Source of the DNA: Pelagovum sp. HNIBRBA483
GTDB lineage: Bacteria; Pseudomonadota; Alphaproteobacteria; Rhodobacterales; Rhodobacteraceae
Assembly (NCBI RefSeq): GCF_040931995.1
Contig: NZ_CP162412.1
Coordinates: 2,232,001-2,296,000, forward strand
Direction of reading: 5' to 3'
Length of the DNA: 64,000 nucleotides
A program made the translations under genes and the position numbers. Under the pieces are notes generated by a model, which did no database searches, had not been told where the DNA came from, and saw nothing but the letters and a program-made list of their open reading frames with translations. Shown here in pieces: positions 52,686 through 61,573 of this stretch; within the stretch, counting starts at the first letter, position 1; each line of letters starts with the position of its first letter.

Positions 52686-53264
52686 ATGCCCACACCCAAC
52701 GCCGCCGCGCTCGATTTCCTGCTGACGCGCCGCTCCTGCCCCGCCAAAACACTAACCACCCCTGTCCCCGACAGGCTGGAGCTGGAGCCGATCCTTACCG
52801 CCGCCGCCCGCACCCCCGATCATGGCAAGCTGGAGCCGTGGCGCTTCCTCGTGCTCGAACGCCCCGCGCTGGAGCGGATCGCCGCGCTGATCCCCGCCCA
52901 CGGTGCGCGCCTCGGCATCGCGCCTGATAAAATCGAGAAAGCCATCGCCCAATATGGTGACGCACATCTGGTCGTCGCCGTTGTGGCCGCGCCCGTTCCG
53001 TCCGAAAAAATCCCCGCCATCGAGCAAACCCTCTCCGCCGGTGCCGTTTGCCTCTCGCTCCTCAATGCTGCACTCGCTTCCGGCTGGGGCGCCAACTGGC
53101 TCACCGGCTGGGCCAGCCATGACCCGCAGTTCGCGGCAGAGGCATTTGGCATCGCGGCTGATGAATCCATCGCGGGCCTGATCCACATCGGCACCGCGCG
53201 CGCCACCCCGCCGGACCGCCCCCGCCCCGACCTCGGCGCAAAGGTCACATGGGTCTCCGCATGA
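52686..53264 (+). CDS. Nitroreductase family protein (YdjA-like)
   Basis: The 192-residue protein is a short FMN-dependent nitroreductase: ALDFLLTRRSCPAKTL (FMN phosphate binding), ILTAAARTPDHGKLEPWRFLV, then the long helix region and ASGWGANWLTGWASHDPQF followed by IAGLIHIGTARATPPDRPRPDL. The arrangement matches YdjA of E. coli, which has a compact active site. Its stop overlaps the next ATG (ATGA), so it is coupled to the CysZ-like gene. Confidence 0.93.
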   Translation: MPTPNAAALDFLLTRRSCPAKTLTTPVPDRLELEPILTAAARTPDHGKLEPWRFLVLERPALERIAALIPAHGARLGIAPDKIEKAIAQYGDAHLVVAVVAAPVPSEKIPAIEQTLSAGAVCLSLLNAALASGWGANWLTGWASHDPQFAAEAFGIAADESIAGLIHIGTARATPPDRPRPDLGAKVTWVSA

Positions 53265-53953
53265 TCCTTCTCGATTTCACCCGCGCCCTTGCCCAGCTTT
53301 CCGATCCGCGCTTCCGCCGCGTGATCTTCCTCGGCATCGGCCTGACCGTCGGCCTCCTCGCAGCGATCTACGCGCTCTTGGTGCTCGCCGTCGGTATCTT
53401 CGCGCCCGAAACCGTCACCCTGCCGCTTTTGGGCGAGGTCACATGGGTGCGCGATCTCCTCAGCTGGGGCTCGCTCTTCCTGATGCTCGGGCTGTCGGTC
53501 TTTCTGATGATCCCCGTCGCCTCCGCGATGAGCGGTATCTTCCTTGATGACATCGCAGAAGCGGTCGAGGAGGCCCACTACCCCGGCCTTCCCACACCGC
53601 CGCGCCCGCCCCTGATGGACGCGCTGCGCGATGCGCTGACCTTCCTTGGCGTGCTGATCGGGGCCAATATCCTCGCTTTCGGGGCGTATCTGATCTTCCC
53701 CTTCGCCGCGCCGCTGATCTTTTACGGGCTGAACGGCTACCTGCTGGGCCGCGAATATTTCCAGATGGCGGCAATCCGGCGCGAGGGCCGCTCAGGGGCA
53801 GACAGCTTGCGCAAGCGCCATACCGTGCAAATATGGGCCGCAGGTTGCCTGATGGCCCTGCCACTGACCGTGCCGCTGCTCAATCTGCTGGTGCCGGTGC
53901 TTGGCGCGGCAACCTTCACCCACTTCTATCACCGCGTGGCGGCGAAGGGATAA
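53261..53953 (+). CDS. EI24/CysZ-like membrane protein
   Basis: The 230-residue protein has about four predicted helices and belongs to the EI24 (CysZ sulfate permease-like) family. Stretches such as LDFTRALAQLSDPRFRRVIFLGIGLT, IPVASAMSGIFLDDIAEAVEE and YFQMAAIRREG are typical. The ATG at 53261 overlaps the nitroreductase stop. CysZ in E. coli takes up sulfate; for the alphaproteobacterial members the substrate is unknown. The C-terminus overlaps nothing; DUF1467 is convergent 3 nt later. Confidence 0.88.
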   Translation: MILLDFTRALAQLSDPRFRRVIFLGIGLTVGLLAAIYALLVLAVGIFAPETVTLPLLGEVTWVRDLLSWGSLFLMLGLSVFLMIPVASAMSGIFLDDIAEAVEEAHYPGLPTPPRPPLMDALRDALTFLGVLIGANILAFGAYLIFPFAAPLIFYGLNGYLLGREYFQMAAIRREGRSGADSLRKRHTVQIWAAGCLMALPLTVPLLNLLVPVLGAATFTHFYHRVAAKG

Positions 53954-53956
53954 GCG

Positions 53957-54244
53957 TTACTGCTGGCTCACTTCCGGCGTCGCCATCCGGTTAAACCAAT
54001 CCAGATCACGCACCGTGATCAGCCCCGAAAGGATCGTCCCCGCAATCACGATCCACAGGCCCACCGCCCAGATCGTCGTGATCTTCGCCTTGCGCTTGAT
54101 CTGCGCGTCCGCTGGGGCAGAGGCATGCGTGCCCGGCACGATCTCACCATCCTCGCCCTGCGTCGTCAGGCGCAGCGGCAGCACGATGAAAAACACCATG
54201 AACCAGATCACGGCAAACAGCACGAGCGCGGAAGTCGGTCCCAT
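53957..54244 (-). CDS. DUF1467 family membrane protein
   Basis: The 95-residue protein has two predicted helices (about 4-24, SALVLFAVIWFMVFFIVLPLRL, and about 58-78, AVGLWIVIAGTILSGLI) with a hydrophilic loop EDGEIVPGTHASAPADAQIKRKAKIT between them, the usual DUF1467 design. It lies 23 nt downstream of the methylmalonyl-CoA epimerase gene, a pairing seen in many Rhodobacterales. The function is unknown. Confidence 0.92.
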   Translation of the reverse strand: MGPTSALVLFAVIWFMVFFIVLPLRLTTQGEDGEIVPGTHASAPADAQIKRKAKITTIWAVGLWIVIAGTILSGLITVRDLDWFNRMATPEVSQQ

Positions 54245-54267
54245 CAGGGTCTCCTGTCAGTAAGGCG

Positions 54268-54672
54268 TTACACCTGTTCTAGTTCGATCAGGCAGCCGTT
54301 GAAGTCTTTCGGATGCAGAAAAAGCACCGGCTTCCCATGTGCGCCGATCTTCGGCTCGCCTGTGCCCAGTACCCGCGCCCCGCTTTCCGTCAGCTTGTCG
54401 CGGGCGGCGAGGATGTCATCCACCTCGTAGCACACATGATGAATGCCTCCTGATGGGTTCTTCTCCAAAAAGCCGTTGATCGGGCTGTTGTCGCCCAGCG
54501 GGTACAGCAGCTCGATCTTGGTATTCGGCAGCTCGATAAACACCACCGTCACCCCGTGGTCCGGCTCGTCCTGCGGTGCGCCGACCGTGGCGCCCAATGC
54601 ATCGCGATACTGCGCCGATGCCGCTTCCAGATCCGGCACCGCAATGGCCACATGGTTCAGACGTCCGATCAT
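54268..54672 (-). CDS. mce: Methylmalonyl-CoA epimerase
   Basis: This interconverts (R)- and (S)-methylmalonyl-CoA in propionyl-CoA catabolism and the ethylmalonyl-CoA pathway. The 134 residues form one glyoxalase/VOC unit: IGRLNHVAIAVPDLEAASAQYRDALG (metal His), VVFIELPNTKIELLYPLGDNSPI, and GGIHHVCYEVDDI followed by VLFLHPKDFNGCLIELEQ (metal Glu). The ATG at 54672 has GGAGGAG upstream. It forms an operon with the DUF1467 gene. Confidence 0.95.
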   Translation of the reverse strand: MIGRLNHVAIAVPDLEAASAQYRDALGATVGAPQDEPDHGVTVVFIELPNTKIELLYPLGDNSPINGFLEKNPSGGIHHVCYEVDDILAARDKLTESGARVLGTGEPKIGAHGKPVLFLHPKDFNGCLIELEQV

Positions 54673-54837
54673 AGCTTGCTCCTCCTCGGTTGCGCCGCTT
54701 ATCGCCGGATTTCCGCGCTGCAGCAATATCCCTGTTGCGGGCAAAGCGTCACACTGCGCCCGCATCGCGCAGCGGCATTAACCGCAGATTCACCATTCCT
54801 GCGTTTTCATGATCTCACCTTGCGAAGGAGAGCTGGA

Positions 54838-55581
54838 ATGGAAAGCCTTGCCGATATCCTGATGAGCCGCCCGCCCACGCCCGCGCGCCCGCTACTGGGG
54901 CTGACGATCCTCGTGGTGGAGGACAGCCGCCATGCATGCGAGGCGCTGCGCCTTCTGGCCCTGCGCTCCGGTGCGCGGCTGCGGCGGGCCGATACGCTCG
55001 CCCACGCCCGCCAGCACTTGCGGGTCTACCGCCCTGCGGTGGTGATCGTTGATATCGGCCTGCCCGATGGCTCTGGGGCGGAATTGCTGTCAGAGCTTGC
55101 CAATGCCTCCCCCCGGATCGAGGCGATCCTCGCCACCTCCGGCGATCCCGCGACCGAGCCACTCGCCTTCGCCGCCGGTGCCGATGGCTTCCTCGCCAAG
55201 CCGGTTCGCGGCCTCTCCGAATTCCAGCAGGTAATCCTTGCCCATCTCCCCCCCGAGCGGCACCCCGGCGGCCCGCGTCCGGTTTTTGCAACAGAGGTCG
55301 AGCCCGACCCCCTCGCCCTGCATGAAGACCTCGAAGAGGCGCTTGACCATCTCGACGGCCTGCTCACCGCACCGGCAGATGCCCCGCCCGATCCGGATCG
55401 GCTCTCCTATGTCTTGGGGTTTCTCATCACGCTCGCGCAGGACAGTGGCGATACCCCCCTGCTGGAGGCAGCCTCGGCGTTACGCGCCACCGCCGCACCC
55501 GCACCGGATGATCTGCACCAGCTGCGGCGCCTCATTGATACCCGCATCGCGGGTGGCACAGGGCGCTTCACTTCCTTTTAG
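54838..55581 (+). CDS. Response regulator with receiver domain and unassigned C-terminus
   Basis: The 247-residue protein has an N-terminal receiver domain (about 20-140): ILVVEDSRHACEALRLLALRSGA (acidic pair), the phospho-acceptor Asp in VVIVDIGLPDGSG, ILATSGD and the conserved Lys in GFLAKPVRG. The remaining 100 residues are acidic and helical (LHEDLEEALDHLDGLL...), with no DNA-binding motif that I recognise. No histidine kinase gene is adjacent. Output may be by protein interaction. The ribosome binding site is GAAGGAGAG. Confidence 0.88.
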   Translation: MESLADILMSRPPTPARPLLGLTILVVEDSRHACEALRLLALRSGARLRRADTLAHARQHLRVYRPAVVIVDIGLPDGSGAELLSELANASPRIEAILATSGDPATEPLAFAAGADGFLAKPVRGLSEFQQVILAHLPPERHPGGPRPVFATEVEPDPLALHEDLEEALDHLDGLLTAPADAPPDPDRLSYVLGFLITLAQDSGDTPLLEAASALRATAAPAPDDLHQLRRLIDTRIAGGTGRFTSF

Positions 55582-55682
55582 GGGCATTTTCGTCAGAAAA
55601 TTCCAACCCCCTGCCACCTCTACGCCCAATTTGCACGAAAGGTTACGCCCATGTGTACCAGTAAAATTTTTGAGGTTTTGAG

Positions 55683-55820
55683 ATGAATCTGCGCCAAAGG
55701 CTGTTCCGCCTCCAAACCCCCGGCGACATTATCGACTATATGTTCCTAATTGCAGGCGCGTTCATGCTGTGTCTCTTGGTTGCCGCCATCGCGATGCAGA
55801 TCAACCGCCCCCCAGTTTAA
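55683..55820 (+). CDS. 45-residue single-pass membrane protein
   Basis: This short open frame encodes a basic amphipathic N-terminus (MNLRQRLFRLQTPGDIIDY) and one helix (MFLIAGAFMLCLLVAAIAM) followed by QINRPPV. It is preceded by GAGGTTTTGAG and followed 1 nt later by a strong intrinsic terminator, which argues that it is a real gene. No family is recognised. A small membrane regulator or a subunit of a membrane complex is possible. Confidence 0.6.
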   Translation: MNLRQRLFRLQTPGDIIDYMFLIAGAFMLCLLVAAIAMQINRPPV

Positions 55821-55821
55821 T

Positions 55822-55854
55822 AAAACGGGCCCAACACCGCTGGGCCCGTTTTTT
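55822..55854 (+). terminator. Strong bidirectional terminator
   Basis: The perfect 12-bp stem AAAACGGGCCCA and TGGGCCCGTTTT (55822-55833 and 55841-55852) with a 7-nt loop is followed by more T (to 55854). It ends the transcript of the 45-residue protein and, read on the minus strand, of the gene ending at 55870. Confidence 0.9.
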
Positions 55855-55869
55855 CCTCGGCGCTATGTT

Positions 55870-56115
55870 CTAGGCCGCGTTCGGCACCGCCCGCGCGGCA
55901 AAACGCGCGGCCAGCGCATCGAGCCGCAACGCCACATGGCTCAGCGCCCGTGCAGTCGCCCCGCACATCGCGGCAATCGCACGGCAGGCACCGCAGCGGA
56001 TCGGCGTTCCAATCTGCGCCAGCAGTCGTGCCTCTTTTTGGGGCATGGTTTCCATGCCGCCACTCAGCATCATCAGGTCAAGGTTCGTCAGGTTTGTGTG
56101 GGTCTTGCGGGTCAT
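55870..56115 (-). CDS. Small Cys-containing protein with double-glycine leader-like N-terminus
   Basis: The 81-residue protein begins MTRKTHTNLTNLDLMMLSGG. Residues 9-20 (LTNLDLMMLSGG) fit the double-glycine leader consensus LSxxELxxIxGG of peptides exported by C39-peptidase ABC transporters, with Thr, Asp and Leu as conservative changes. The predicted 61-residue mature part contains three cysteines (CGAC and MCG) and an Ala-rich helix. GGAGCAAG lies upstream. No exporter or modification enzyme gene is visible nearby. A bacteriocin-like or RiPP precursor is possible; a plain cytoplasmic protein with chance similarity is the alternative. Confidence 0.6.
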   Translation of the reverse strand: MTRKTHTNLTNLDLMMLSGGMETMPQKEARLLAQIGTPIRCGACRAIAAMCGATARALSHVALRLDALAARFAARAVPNAA

Positions 56116-56237
56116 GATCTTGCTCCTTTTTCCGGTCTGTCTCGCGCCGCAGCGCCTGTCCTGAACCAACCCTAGACTCTCCCAATGATTGACAACAAAC
56201 GACCGTTTCTCACACCATGCGTTAGTTTTACTAACCC

Positions 56238-57140
56238 ATGAGGGCCGCCATGCAGCTCCGCCGCCTGCCCAATCTCAACCAGCTCCGCGCTTTTGAGGCC
56301 GCCGCCCGCAACGAAAGCTTCAAGGACGCCGCCGAGGAACTGCACGTCACCCACGCCGCCATCAGCCACCAAATCAAGGCGCTGGAGGAAGACCTCGGCA
56401 CCCAGCTCTTTCACCGCCGCGCCCGTGGCGTCGCGCTGATGGGAGAGGCCGCCGCACTGGCCCGTGATCTCACCGAAACGCTGAACCGGATGAATGACGC
56501 CGTGCGCCGCTTCACGGCTCAAGGCATGGCAGGCACGCTCCACATCACCTCCGCGCCGTTTTTCGCAAACCGGCTCGTGATTCCCCGCCTGCCGGAATTC
56601 CACGCCCTCTACCCCGACCTCACGATCAAACTCGATCTCACCCGCTCCGTCCTGAATTTCCGCAAGGAAAACGTCGATGCGGGCCTGCGCCACGGCAACG
56701 GCACATGGCCGGGCCTCACCGCCAAGCCTATCTACATGGACACGCTCACCCCGATGGCGTCGCCCGCGCGGCTGGGTGATCGGCCCCTTCCCCTGTCACC
56801 CGACGAGATCGTCAAAATGCCGCTCGCCCGCGTGATGTCCGAGGATGCCGACTGGAATATGTGGTTCGATGCCGTAGGCTACACCCCGCCCGAGGACATC
56901 ACCATCATCGGCTATTCAGATCGCGGCCTGTCGCATGACATGGCGCAATCCGGCCTCGGCGCGGCCCTGATCGACACGAAAATCTCCGTCCCCGATATCG
57001 CCCGTGGCTGGCTCAAACGCCTGCATCCCGCCAGTATCACTAGCGGGAACGGCATGTTCCTCGTCTATCCCGAAACGGATTTCCCCGATCCCCGCGTCCT
57101 TGCCTTTGGCGCGTGGCTCGACAGCGTGGTGAACGCTTAG
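56238..57140 (+). CDS. LysR-family transcriptional regulator (GcvA-like)
   Basis: The 300-residue regulator has the GcvA-type helix-turn-helix ([52 protein letters not shown]) and an effector domain containing [21 protein letters not shown] and [15 protein letters not shown]. The gene is divergent from the small double-glycine-leader gene across 122 nt, so that gene is a candidate target. Its stop overlaps the convergent aspS stop (TTAG). The first ATG at 56238 is used, though an internal ATG four codons later is possible. Confidence 0.92.
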   Translation: MRAAMQLRRLPNLNQLRAFEAAARNESFKDAAEELHVTHAAISHQIKALEEDLGTQLFHRRARGVALMGEAAALARDLTETLNRMNDAVRRFTAQGMAGTLHITSAPFFANRLVIPRLPEFHALYPDLTIKLDLTRSVLNFRKENVDAGLRHGNGTWPGLTAKPIYMDTLTPMASPARLGDRPLPLSPDEIVKMPLARVMSEDADWNMWFDAVGYTPPEDITIIGYSDRGLSHDMAQSGLGAALIDTKISVPDIARGWLKRLHPASITSGNGMFLVYPETDFPDPRVLAFGAWLDSVVNA

Positions 57141-58915
57141 TCCTCCGGCGGCAACACCCGCAGGCGCAATTCGCGCAGCTGCTCGTTCGTCGGCTCGTTC
57201 GGTGCGCCCATCAGCAGGTCTTCGGCCCGCTGGTTCATCGGGAACATGATCACCTCACGGATGTTCTGCTCATTGGCCAAGAGCATCACGATCCGGTCGA
57301 TCCCTGCGGCGCAGCCACCGTGCGGCGGAGCACCGTAGTTGAACGCGGTGAACAGCCCGCCAAAGCGCTTCTTCACCTCGTCTTCGCCGTAGCCCGCAAT
57401 TTCAAAGGCCTTGAGCATAATCTCCGGCTTGTGGTTCCGGATCGCACCGGACACCAGCTCATAGCCGTTACACGCAAGGTCATACTGGAAGCCACGCACC
57501 TCAAGCGGATCGCCGTTCAGCGCCTCCAACCCGCCTTGCGGCATGGAGAACGGGTTATGCTCGAAGTCGATCGCACCAGTTTCCTCGTCACGTTCATAGA
57601 TCGGGAAGTCCACGATCCACGCAAAGGCAAAGCGGTCCATATCCGTCAGGCCCAGCTCTTCGCCGATCACGTTCCGCGCCTTGCCTGCAACACCTTCAAA
57701 TGCCTTCGGCTTGCCACCAAGGAAGAACGCCGCATCACCCACTCCAAGGCCCAGCTGCTGGCGGATCGCCTCGGTCCGCTCCGGCCCTATGTTCTTCGCC
57801 AGCGGTCCAGCGGCTTCCATCCCGTCACCCTGATCGCGCCAGAAGATATACCCCATCCCCGGCAGGCCTTCCTTCTGGGCGAAGGCATTCATCCGGTCAC
57901 AGAACTTCCGGCTGCCACCCGTCGGCGCGGGGATCGCGCGAATTTCGGTGCCTTCCTGCTCCAACAGCTTGGCGAAAATCGCAAAGCCGGAGCCACGGAA
58001 ATGCTCGGAACAATCCTGCATCTTGATCGGGTTGCGCAGGTCCGGCTTGTCGGTGCCATACCACTTCGCCGCATCCTTGTAGGAAATCTGCGGCCACTCG
58101 GTATCGACCTTCTTGCCGCCGCCAAATTCCTCGAACACGCCCGCCAGCACCGGCTGGATCGTGTCGAAAACGTCCTGCTGGGTGACAAAACTCATTTCCA
58201 GATCCAACTGGTAGAAGTCCGTCGGCGAGCGATCCGCGCGCGGGTCTTCATCGCGGAAGCACGGCGCAATCTGGAAGTATTTGTCGTAGCCCGACATCAT
58301 GATCAGCTGTTTGAACTGCTGCGGCGCCTGCGGCAGCGCATAAAACTTGCCCGGATGCAGGCGCGACGGCACGAGGAAGTCGCGCGCCCCTTCGGGGCTA
58401 GAGGCGGTGATGATCGGCGTCTGATATTCGCGGAAACCCGTGTCCCACATCCGCTTGCGGATCGAGGCAACAACATCGGAGCGCAGCTTCATGTTCTCCT
58501 GCATCGCCTCACGGCGCAGGTCGAGGTAGCGATAGCGCAGGCGCGTCTCTTCGGGGTATTCCTGATCGCCGAACACGATCAGCGGCAGCTCTTGCGACGC
58601 GCCCAGCACTTCGAGATCGCGCACAAACACCTCGATCTCGCCGGTCGGGATCTTCGGGTTCACAAGGCTCTCGTCCCTCGCCTTCACATCGCCATCGATG
58701 CGGATACACCACTCAGAGCGCACCTTTTCCAATGCACTGAAAGCGGCGCTATCGGGATCACAGATCACCTGCGTCACGCCGTAATGGTCGCGCAGGTCGA
58801 TGAACAGCACGCCACCGTGATCGCGCACGCGATGCACCCAGCCAGACAGGCGGACAGTCTCGCCCACGTTTTCCTTGGTCAACGCGGCACAGGTATGGGT
58901 GCGATAGGCGTGCAT
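57137..58915 (-). CDS. aspS: Aspartyl-tRNA synthetase
   Basis: This class IIb aminoacyl-tRNA synthetase of 592 residues charges tRNA(Asp), in many alphaproteobacteria also tRNA(Asn). The N-terminal OB-fold ([43 protein letters not shown]) is followed by motif 2 ([25 protein letters not shown]), the GAD insertion domain, and motif 3 ([14 protein letters not shown]). The start at 58915 removes 14 leading residues of a longer reading. Its stop codon overlaps that of the LysR gene. Confidence 0.97.
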   Translation of the reverse strand: MHAYRTHTCAALTKENVGETVRLSGWVHRVRDHGGVLFIDLRDHYGVTQVICDPDSAAFSALEKVRSEWCIRIDGDVKARDESLVNPKIPTGEIEVFVRDLEVLGASQELPLIVFGDQEYPEETRLRYRYLDLRREAMQENMKLRSDVVASIRKRMWDTGFREYQTPIITASSPEGARDFLVPSRLHPGKFYALPQAPQQFKQLIMMSGYDKYFQIAPCFRDEDPRADRSPTDFYQLDLEMSFVTQQDVFDTIQPVLAGVFEEFGGGKKVDTEWPQISYKDAAKWYGTDKPDLRNPIKMQDCSEHFRGSGFAIFAKLLEQEGTEIRAIPAPTGGSRKFCDRMNAFAQKEGLPGMGYIFWRDQGDGMEAAGPLAKNIGPERTEAIRQQLGLGVGDAAFFLGGKPKAFEGVAGKARNVIGEELGLTDMDRFAFAWIVDFPIYERDEETGAIDFEHNPFSMPQGGLEALNGDPLEVRGFQYDLACNGYELVSGAIRNHKPEIMLKAFEIAGYGEDEVKKRFGGLFTAFNYGAPPHGGCAAGIDRIVMLLANEQNIREVIMFPMNQRAEDLLMGAPNEPTNEQLRELRLRVLPPED

Positions 58916-59015
58916 TTTCAGGCTCCGGATCGGTTCTCTAGGGTCGCGCCGATACATCGCGCCTGAGCACGGAAGTCAAGGGCAACACCGCGTTCCCCGC
59001 CAGATCAGGTCCAAT

Positions 59016-59594
59016 TCACCCCGATTGCCCGCCCAAGCTGGCAATCAGCGCCGCGATCATCCCCTCTTCGGCGTGTTTGAGCGGGTCGTTCACCGCATCC
59101 GCCAGCGCAAACATCAGCACCAGCCCCAAGACCGCGCCATGCACCGCCACCGCCTCCCGCCGCGCCTCCGCACCACTGCCGCCCATGTGCTGGGCCAGCG
59201 CGGCATAAAGCCGGTCGGTGATCGGGTGGATGTCCTGCATCAACGGCCGGTCCGCCGCCCGCGTTCCGCCGCGTGCCGTTTGCGGCAGCAGATACATCAT
59301 GCGGTAGCGGTCCAAATCGCCCAGATGAAACGCCGCCACCGCCCGCACAAACCGCGCGATCGCATCGGCCCGCCCGTCTACTACTTTCAGCGCCTCCTCC
59401 GCGACCGCGACCTCCGCCTCCAACGCCGGCAAAAACAGCGCCGCCAAGAGCGCGGATTTCGTTGGGTACCAATAGAGCACCGCTTGCTTTGTCTTGCCCA
59501 GCCGCTTGGCAATCGCATCGAAGGACAGCGCCACCGGCCCGCCCTCCGCCACGATCTCGCGTGCCACGTTCAGGATCTGCTCTTGCGCCGCCAT
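59016..59594 (-). CDS. TetR-family repressor
   Basis: The 192-residue protein has an N-terminal TetR helix-turn-helix (QILNVAREIVAEGGPVALSFDAIAKRLGKTKQAVLYWYPTKSALLAALF) and a helical ligand-binding domain. It is divergent from a MAPEG gene across 84 nt that contains nested palindromes matching a TetR-type operator, so it probably represses itself and the MAPEG gene. The ligand is unknown. Confidence 0.93.
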   Translation of the reverse strand: MAAQEQILNVAREIVAEGGPVALSFDAIAKRLGKTKQAVLYWYPTKSALLAALFLPALEAEVAVAEEALKVVDGRADAIARFVRAVAAFHLGDLDRYRMMYLLPQTARGGTRAADRPLMQDIHPITDRLYAALAQHMGGSGAEARREAVAVHGAVLGLVLMFALADAVNDPLKHAEEGMIAALIASLGGQSG

Positions 59595-59604
59595 GCGCCC
59601 TCAC

Positions 59605-59650
59605 TTGACCGACTTACCATCGGTAAGCTAGCTTACCTACCATTGGTAAG
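59605..59650. promoter_or_regulatory. Nested palindromic operator between tetR and the MAPEG gene
   Basis: Two inverted repeats CTTACC-ATC-GGTAAG (59613-59627) and CTTACC-N7-GGTAAG (59632-59650) are linked by the perfect 16-bp palindrome GGTAAGCTAGCTTACC (59622-59637). A TTGACC (59605-59610) and TAGCTT (59629-59634) with 18-nt spacing make a plausible promoter for the MAPEG gene with the operator over it. The design suits two repressor dimers. Confidence 0.8.
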
Positions 59651-59678
59651 TAAACCCCGATTCCCATGAGGCCACCCC

Positions 59679-60143
59679 ATGCAAGCGCTCACCTTCGACA
59701 ATCCGCTCCTCACCACCTACGCCATCGCCGCCGCGCTGACGGTGATGAAGGTCATCGGTCAGGGCTGGATCACCGTGGCGATCATGATGCGCGCCCATTC
59801 CGGCTGGGCCGCGCCCGAGGACATCCGCCCCGGCCCGCTGAACCCAAACCCCGCGCCCGAGCAACTCGCACCGCATGAGGGCGTCGAACGCGCCCGCCGC
59901 ATCCACCGTAACGATCTCGAAAACATCCCCGCCTTCTGGGTCGCGGGGTTCCTGTTCATCCTCACCGCGCCGCCCTTGTGGCTCGCGCAACTGGCGCTCT
60001 ACGGCTTCGTTGCCGCCCGCGCGGGGCATTTCTTCGCCTATGCCACCGCCCGCAGCCACGAGCTACGCGCCACCTTCTACACCATTGGCACGCTGATCAC
60101 CGCCGCCATGGCGCTCTATGTCATCGTGGCGGCAGTGGTATAG
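59679..60143 (+). CDS. MAPEG family membrane protein
   Basis: The 154-residue protein has four predicted helices and belongs to the membrane-associated eicosanoid/glutathione metabolism family. Supporting stretches are the N-terminal LLTTYAIAAALTVMKVIGQGWITV, the loop RARRIHRNDLENIPAFWVAGFLFIL (the family ERxxRxHxNxxENxP region) and FYTIGTLITAAMALYVIV. The likely activity is glutathione transferase or peroxidase at the membrane. It is probably controlled by the divergent TetR repressor. Confidence 0.9.
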   Translation: MQALTFDNPLLTTYAIAAALTVMKVIGQGWITVAIMMRAHSGWAAPEDIRPGPLNPNPAPEQLAPHEGVERARRIHRNDLENIPAFWVAGFLFILTAPPLWLAQLALYGFVAARAGHFFAYATARSHELRATFYTIGTLITAAMALYVIVAAVV

Positions 60144-60191
60144 GCACCGCACGCCCACGCGACGCGCGTTAACCTCGATGAACAATCCATC

Positions 60192-60221
60192 AAGAAAAAG
60201 ACCCACCGTGACGGTGGGTCT
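60192..60221 (-). terminator. Intrinsic terminator downstream of ychF
   Basis: A perfect 10-bp stem AGACCCACCG-TGA-CGGTGGGTCT (60199-60221) with a 3-nt loop is followed on the minus strand by TTTTCTTG. It lies 97 nt after the ychF stop and is also convergent to the MAPEG gene. Confidence 0.8.
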
Positions 60222-60262
60222 ATCATTCAGGCCGTTTTGTTCATGTTTCTGCGGGTGCGATA

Positions 60263-60300
60263 TGCATCAGATGTGCATGGGTTGTGCATCACTTGTGCAC
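60263..60300. repeat. Four TGCAT/TGCAC elements with 11-nt period
   Basis: TGCAT occurs at 60263, 60274 and 60285 and TGCAC at 60296, each exactly 11 nt apart, in the gap between the ychF stop and its terminator. The repeats would lie on one face of the DNA helix. I see no gene in this gap. Confidence 0.6.
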
Positions 60301-60317
60301 GCCCCTTTCCGCCCCGA

Positions 60318-61415
60318 TCAGGTGTTAAAGAGGAAGTGCATCACATCGCCATCCTTCACCAGATAGCTCTTGCCTTCCGCGCGCATCTTGCCCGCTTCCT
60401 TCGCACCGCCCTCGCCGTTGCAAGCGACGTAATCGTCATAGGCAATAGTCTCAGCACGGATGAAGCCGCGCTCAAAATCGCCGTGGATCACACCTGCCGC
60501 TTGCGGCGCGAGTGTGCCTTCCCGGATCGTCCATGCACGCGCCTCTTTCGGGCCGACGGTGAAATAGGTTTGCAGATGCAAAAGCTTGTGACCCGCCTTG
60601 ATCAAACGGTCCAAGCCCGCCTCATCCAGCCCCATTTCCTCAAGGAACATCTCCGCTTCCTCGGCATCCAACTGGCTGATCTCTTCTTCGATCTTGGCCG
60701 AGATCACCACATGGATATTGCCCTGCGCCGCAGCCATCTCGCCCACCTTTTCGGAAAGCGCATTGCCGCTCGCCGCGGCCTCTTCCTCAACGTTACACAC
60801 ATAAAGCACCGGCTTCGTGCTCAACAGTTGCAGCATCTTCCACGCCTTGCGGTCCTCGTCATCAATCTCGACAACCCGCGCAGGCTTGCCCTCTTCAATC
60901 GCCGCCTGCGCCATCGCCAGCAGGCGGTCCTGCTGCTGGGCTTCCTTGTCGTTGCCCTTCAGCTTGCGCACCAGATTGGCGCGGCGCTTCTCGATGCTCT
61001 CCAGATCCGCGAGCATCAGCTCCGTCTCGATGGTTTCTGCATCCGCCACCGGATCAACGCGCCCCTCCACATGGGTCACGTCATCATCCTCAAAGCAACG
61101 CAGCACATGGGCAATCGCATCCACCTCGCGGATATTGGCAAGGAACTGGTTGCCCAAGCCCTCACCCTTCGAGGCACCCTTCACCAGCCCCGCGATGTCC
61201 ACAAAGGTCATGCGCGTCGGGATGATCTGCGCCGATTTCGCAATCGCCGCCAGCTTGTCCAGCCGCTCGTCCGGCACCGCCACCTCGCCCACATTCGGCT
61301 CAATGGTGCAGAAGGGGAAGTTCGCCGCTTGCGCCGCCGCGGTCTTCGTCAGCGCGTTAAACAGCGTGGATTTGCCCACATTCGGCAATCCGACGATACC
61401 CATCTTGAAGCCCAT
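60318..61415 (-). CDS. ychF: Redox-regulated ATPase YchF (Obg-like)
   Basis: This universally conserved Obg-family P-loop ATPase binds ribosomes and affects oxidative stress responses. The 365-residue protein has the G1 motif [28 protein letters not shown] (switch I), [17 protein letters not shown] (G3), the altered specificity motif region YVCNVEEE (in place of NKxD), and the C-terminal TGS domain with [29 protein letters not shown]. The start at 61415 has AAGGAGAATG upstream. Confidence 0.96.
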   Translation of the reverse strand: MGFKMGIVGLPNVGKSTLFNALTKTAAAQAANFPFCTIEPNVGEVAVPDERLDKLAAIAKSAQIIPTRMTFVDIAGLVKGASKGEGLGNQFLANIREVDAIAHVLRCFEDDDVTHVEGRVDPVADAETIETELMLADLESIEKRRANLVRKLKGNDKEAQQQDRLLAMAQAAIEEGKPARVVEIDDEDRKAWKMLQLLSTKPVLYVCNVEEEAAASGNALSEKVGEMAAAQGNIHVVISAKIEEEISQLDAEEAEMFLEEMGLDEAGLDRLIKAGHKLLHLQTYFTVGPKEARAWTIREGTLAPQAAGVIHGDFERGFIRAETIAYDDYVACNGEGGAKEAGKMRAEGKSYLVKDGDVMHFLFNT

Positions 61416-61573
61416 GACCCATTCTCCTTGGCTGAGGTGCGCGGGCATCTACGGCCCCACCCCCCCGATGGTCAAGCGTTTCGCCCCGCTTTTCGCGCCT
61501 TTACGCCGTTCGCCCATTGATTTTCCGCCAGCCATGGCGCAAACCCGACGCGGTTCATGAGGAAGGACAGCAG

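Noticed and set aside
57113-58966. 617-codon open frame on the plus strand
   Set aside because: It is exactly antisense to aspS, whose motifs are unmistakable; the translation is Arg/His-rich with no domain. Long antisense frames are common in GC-rich DNA.
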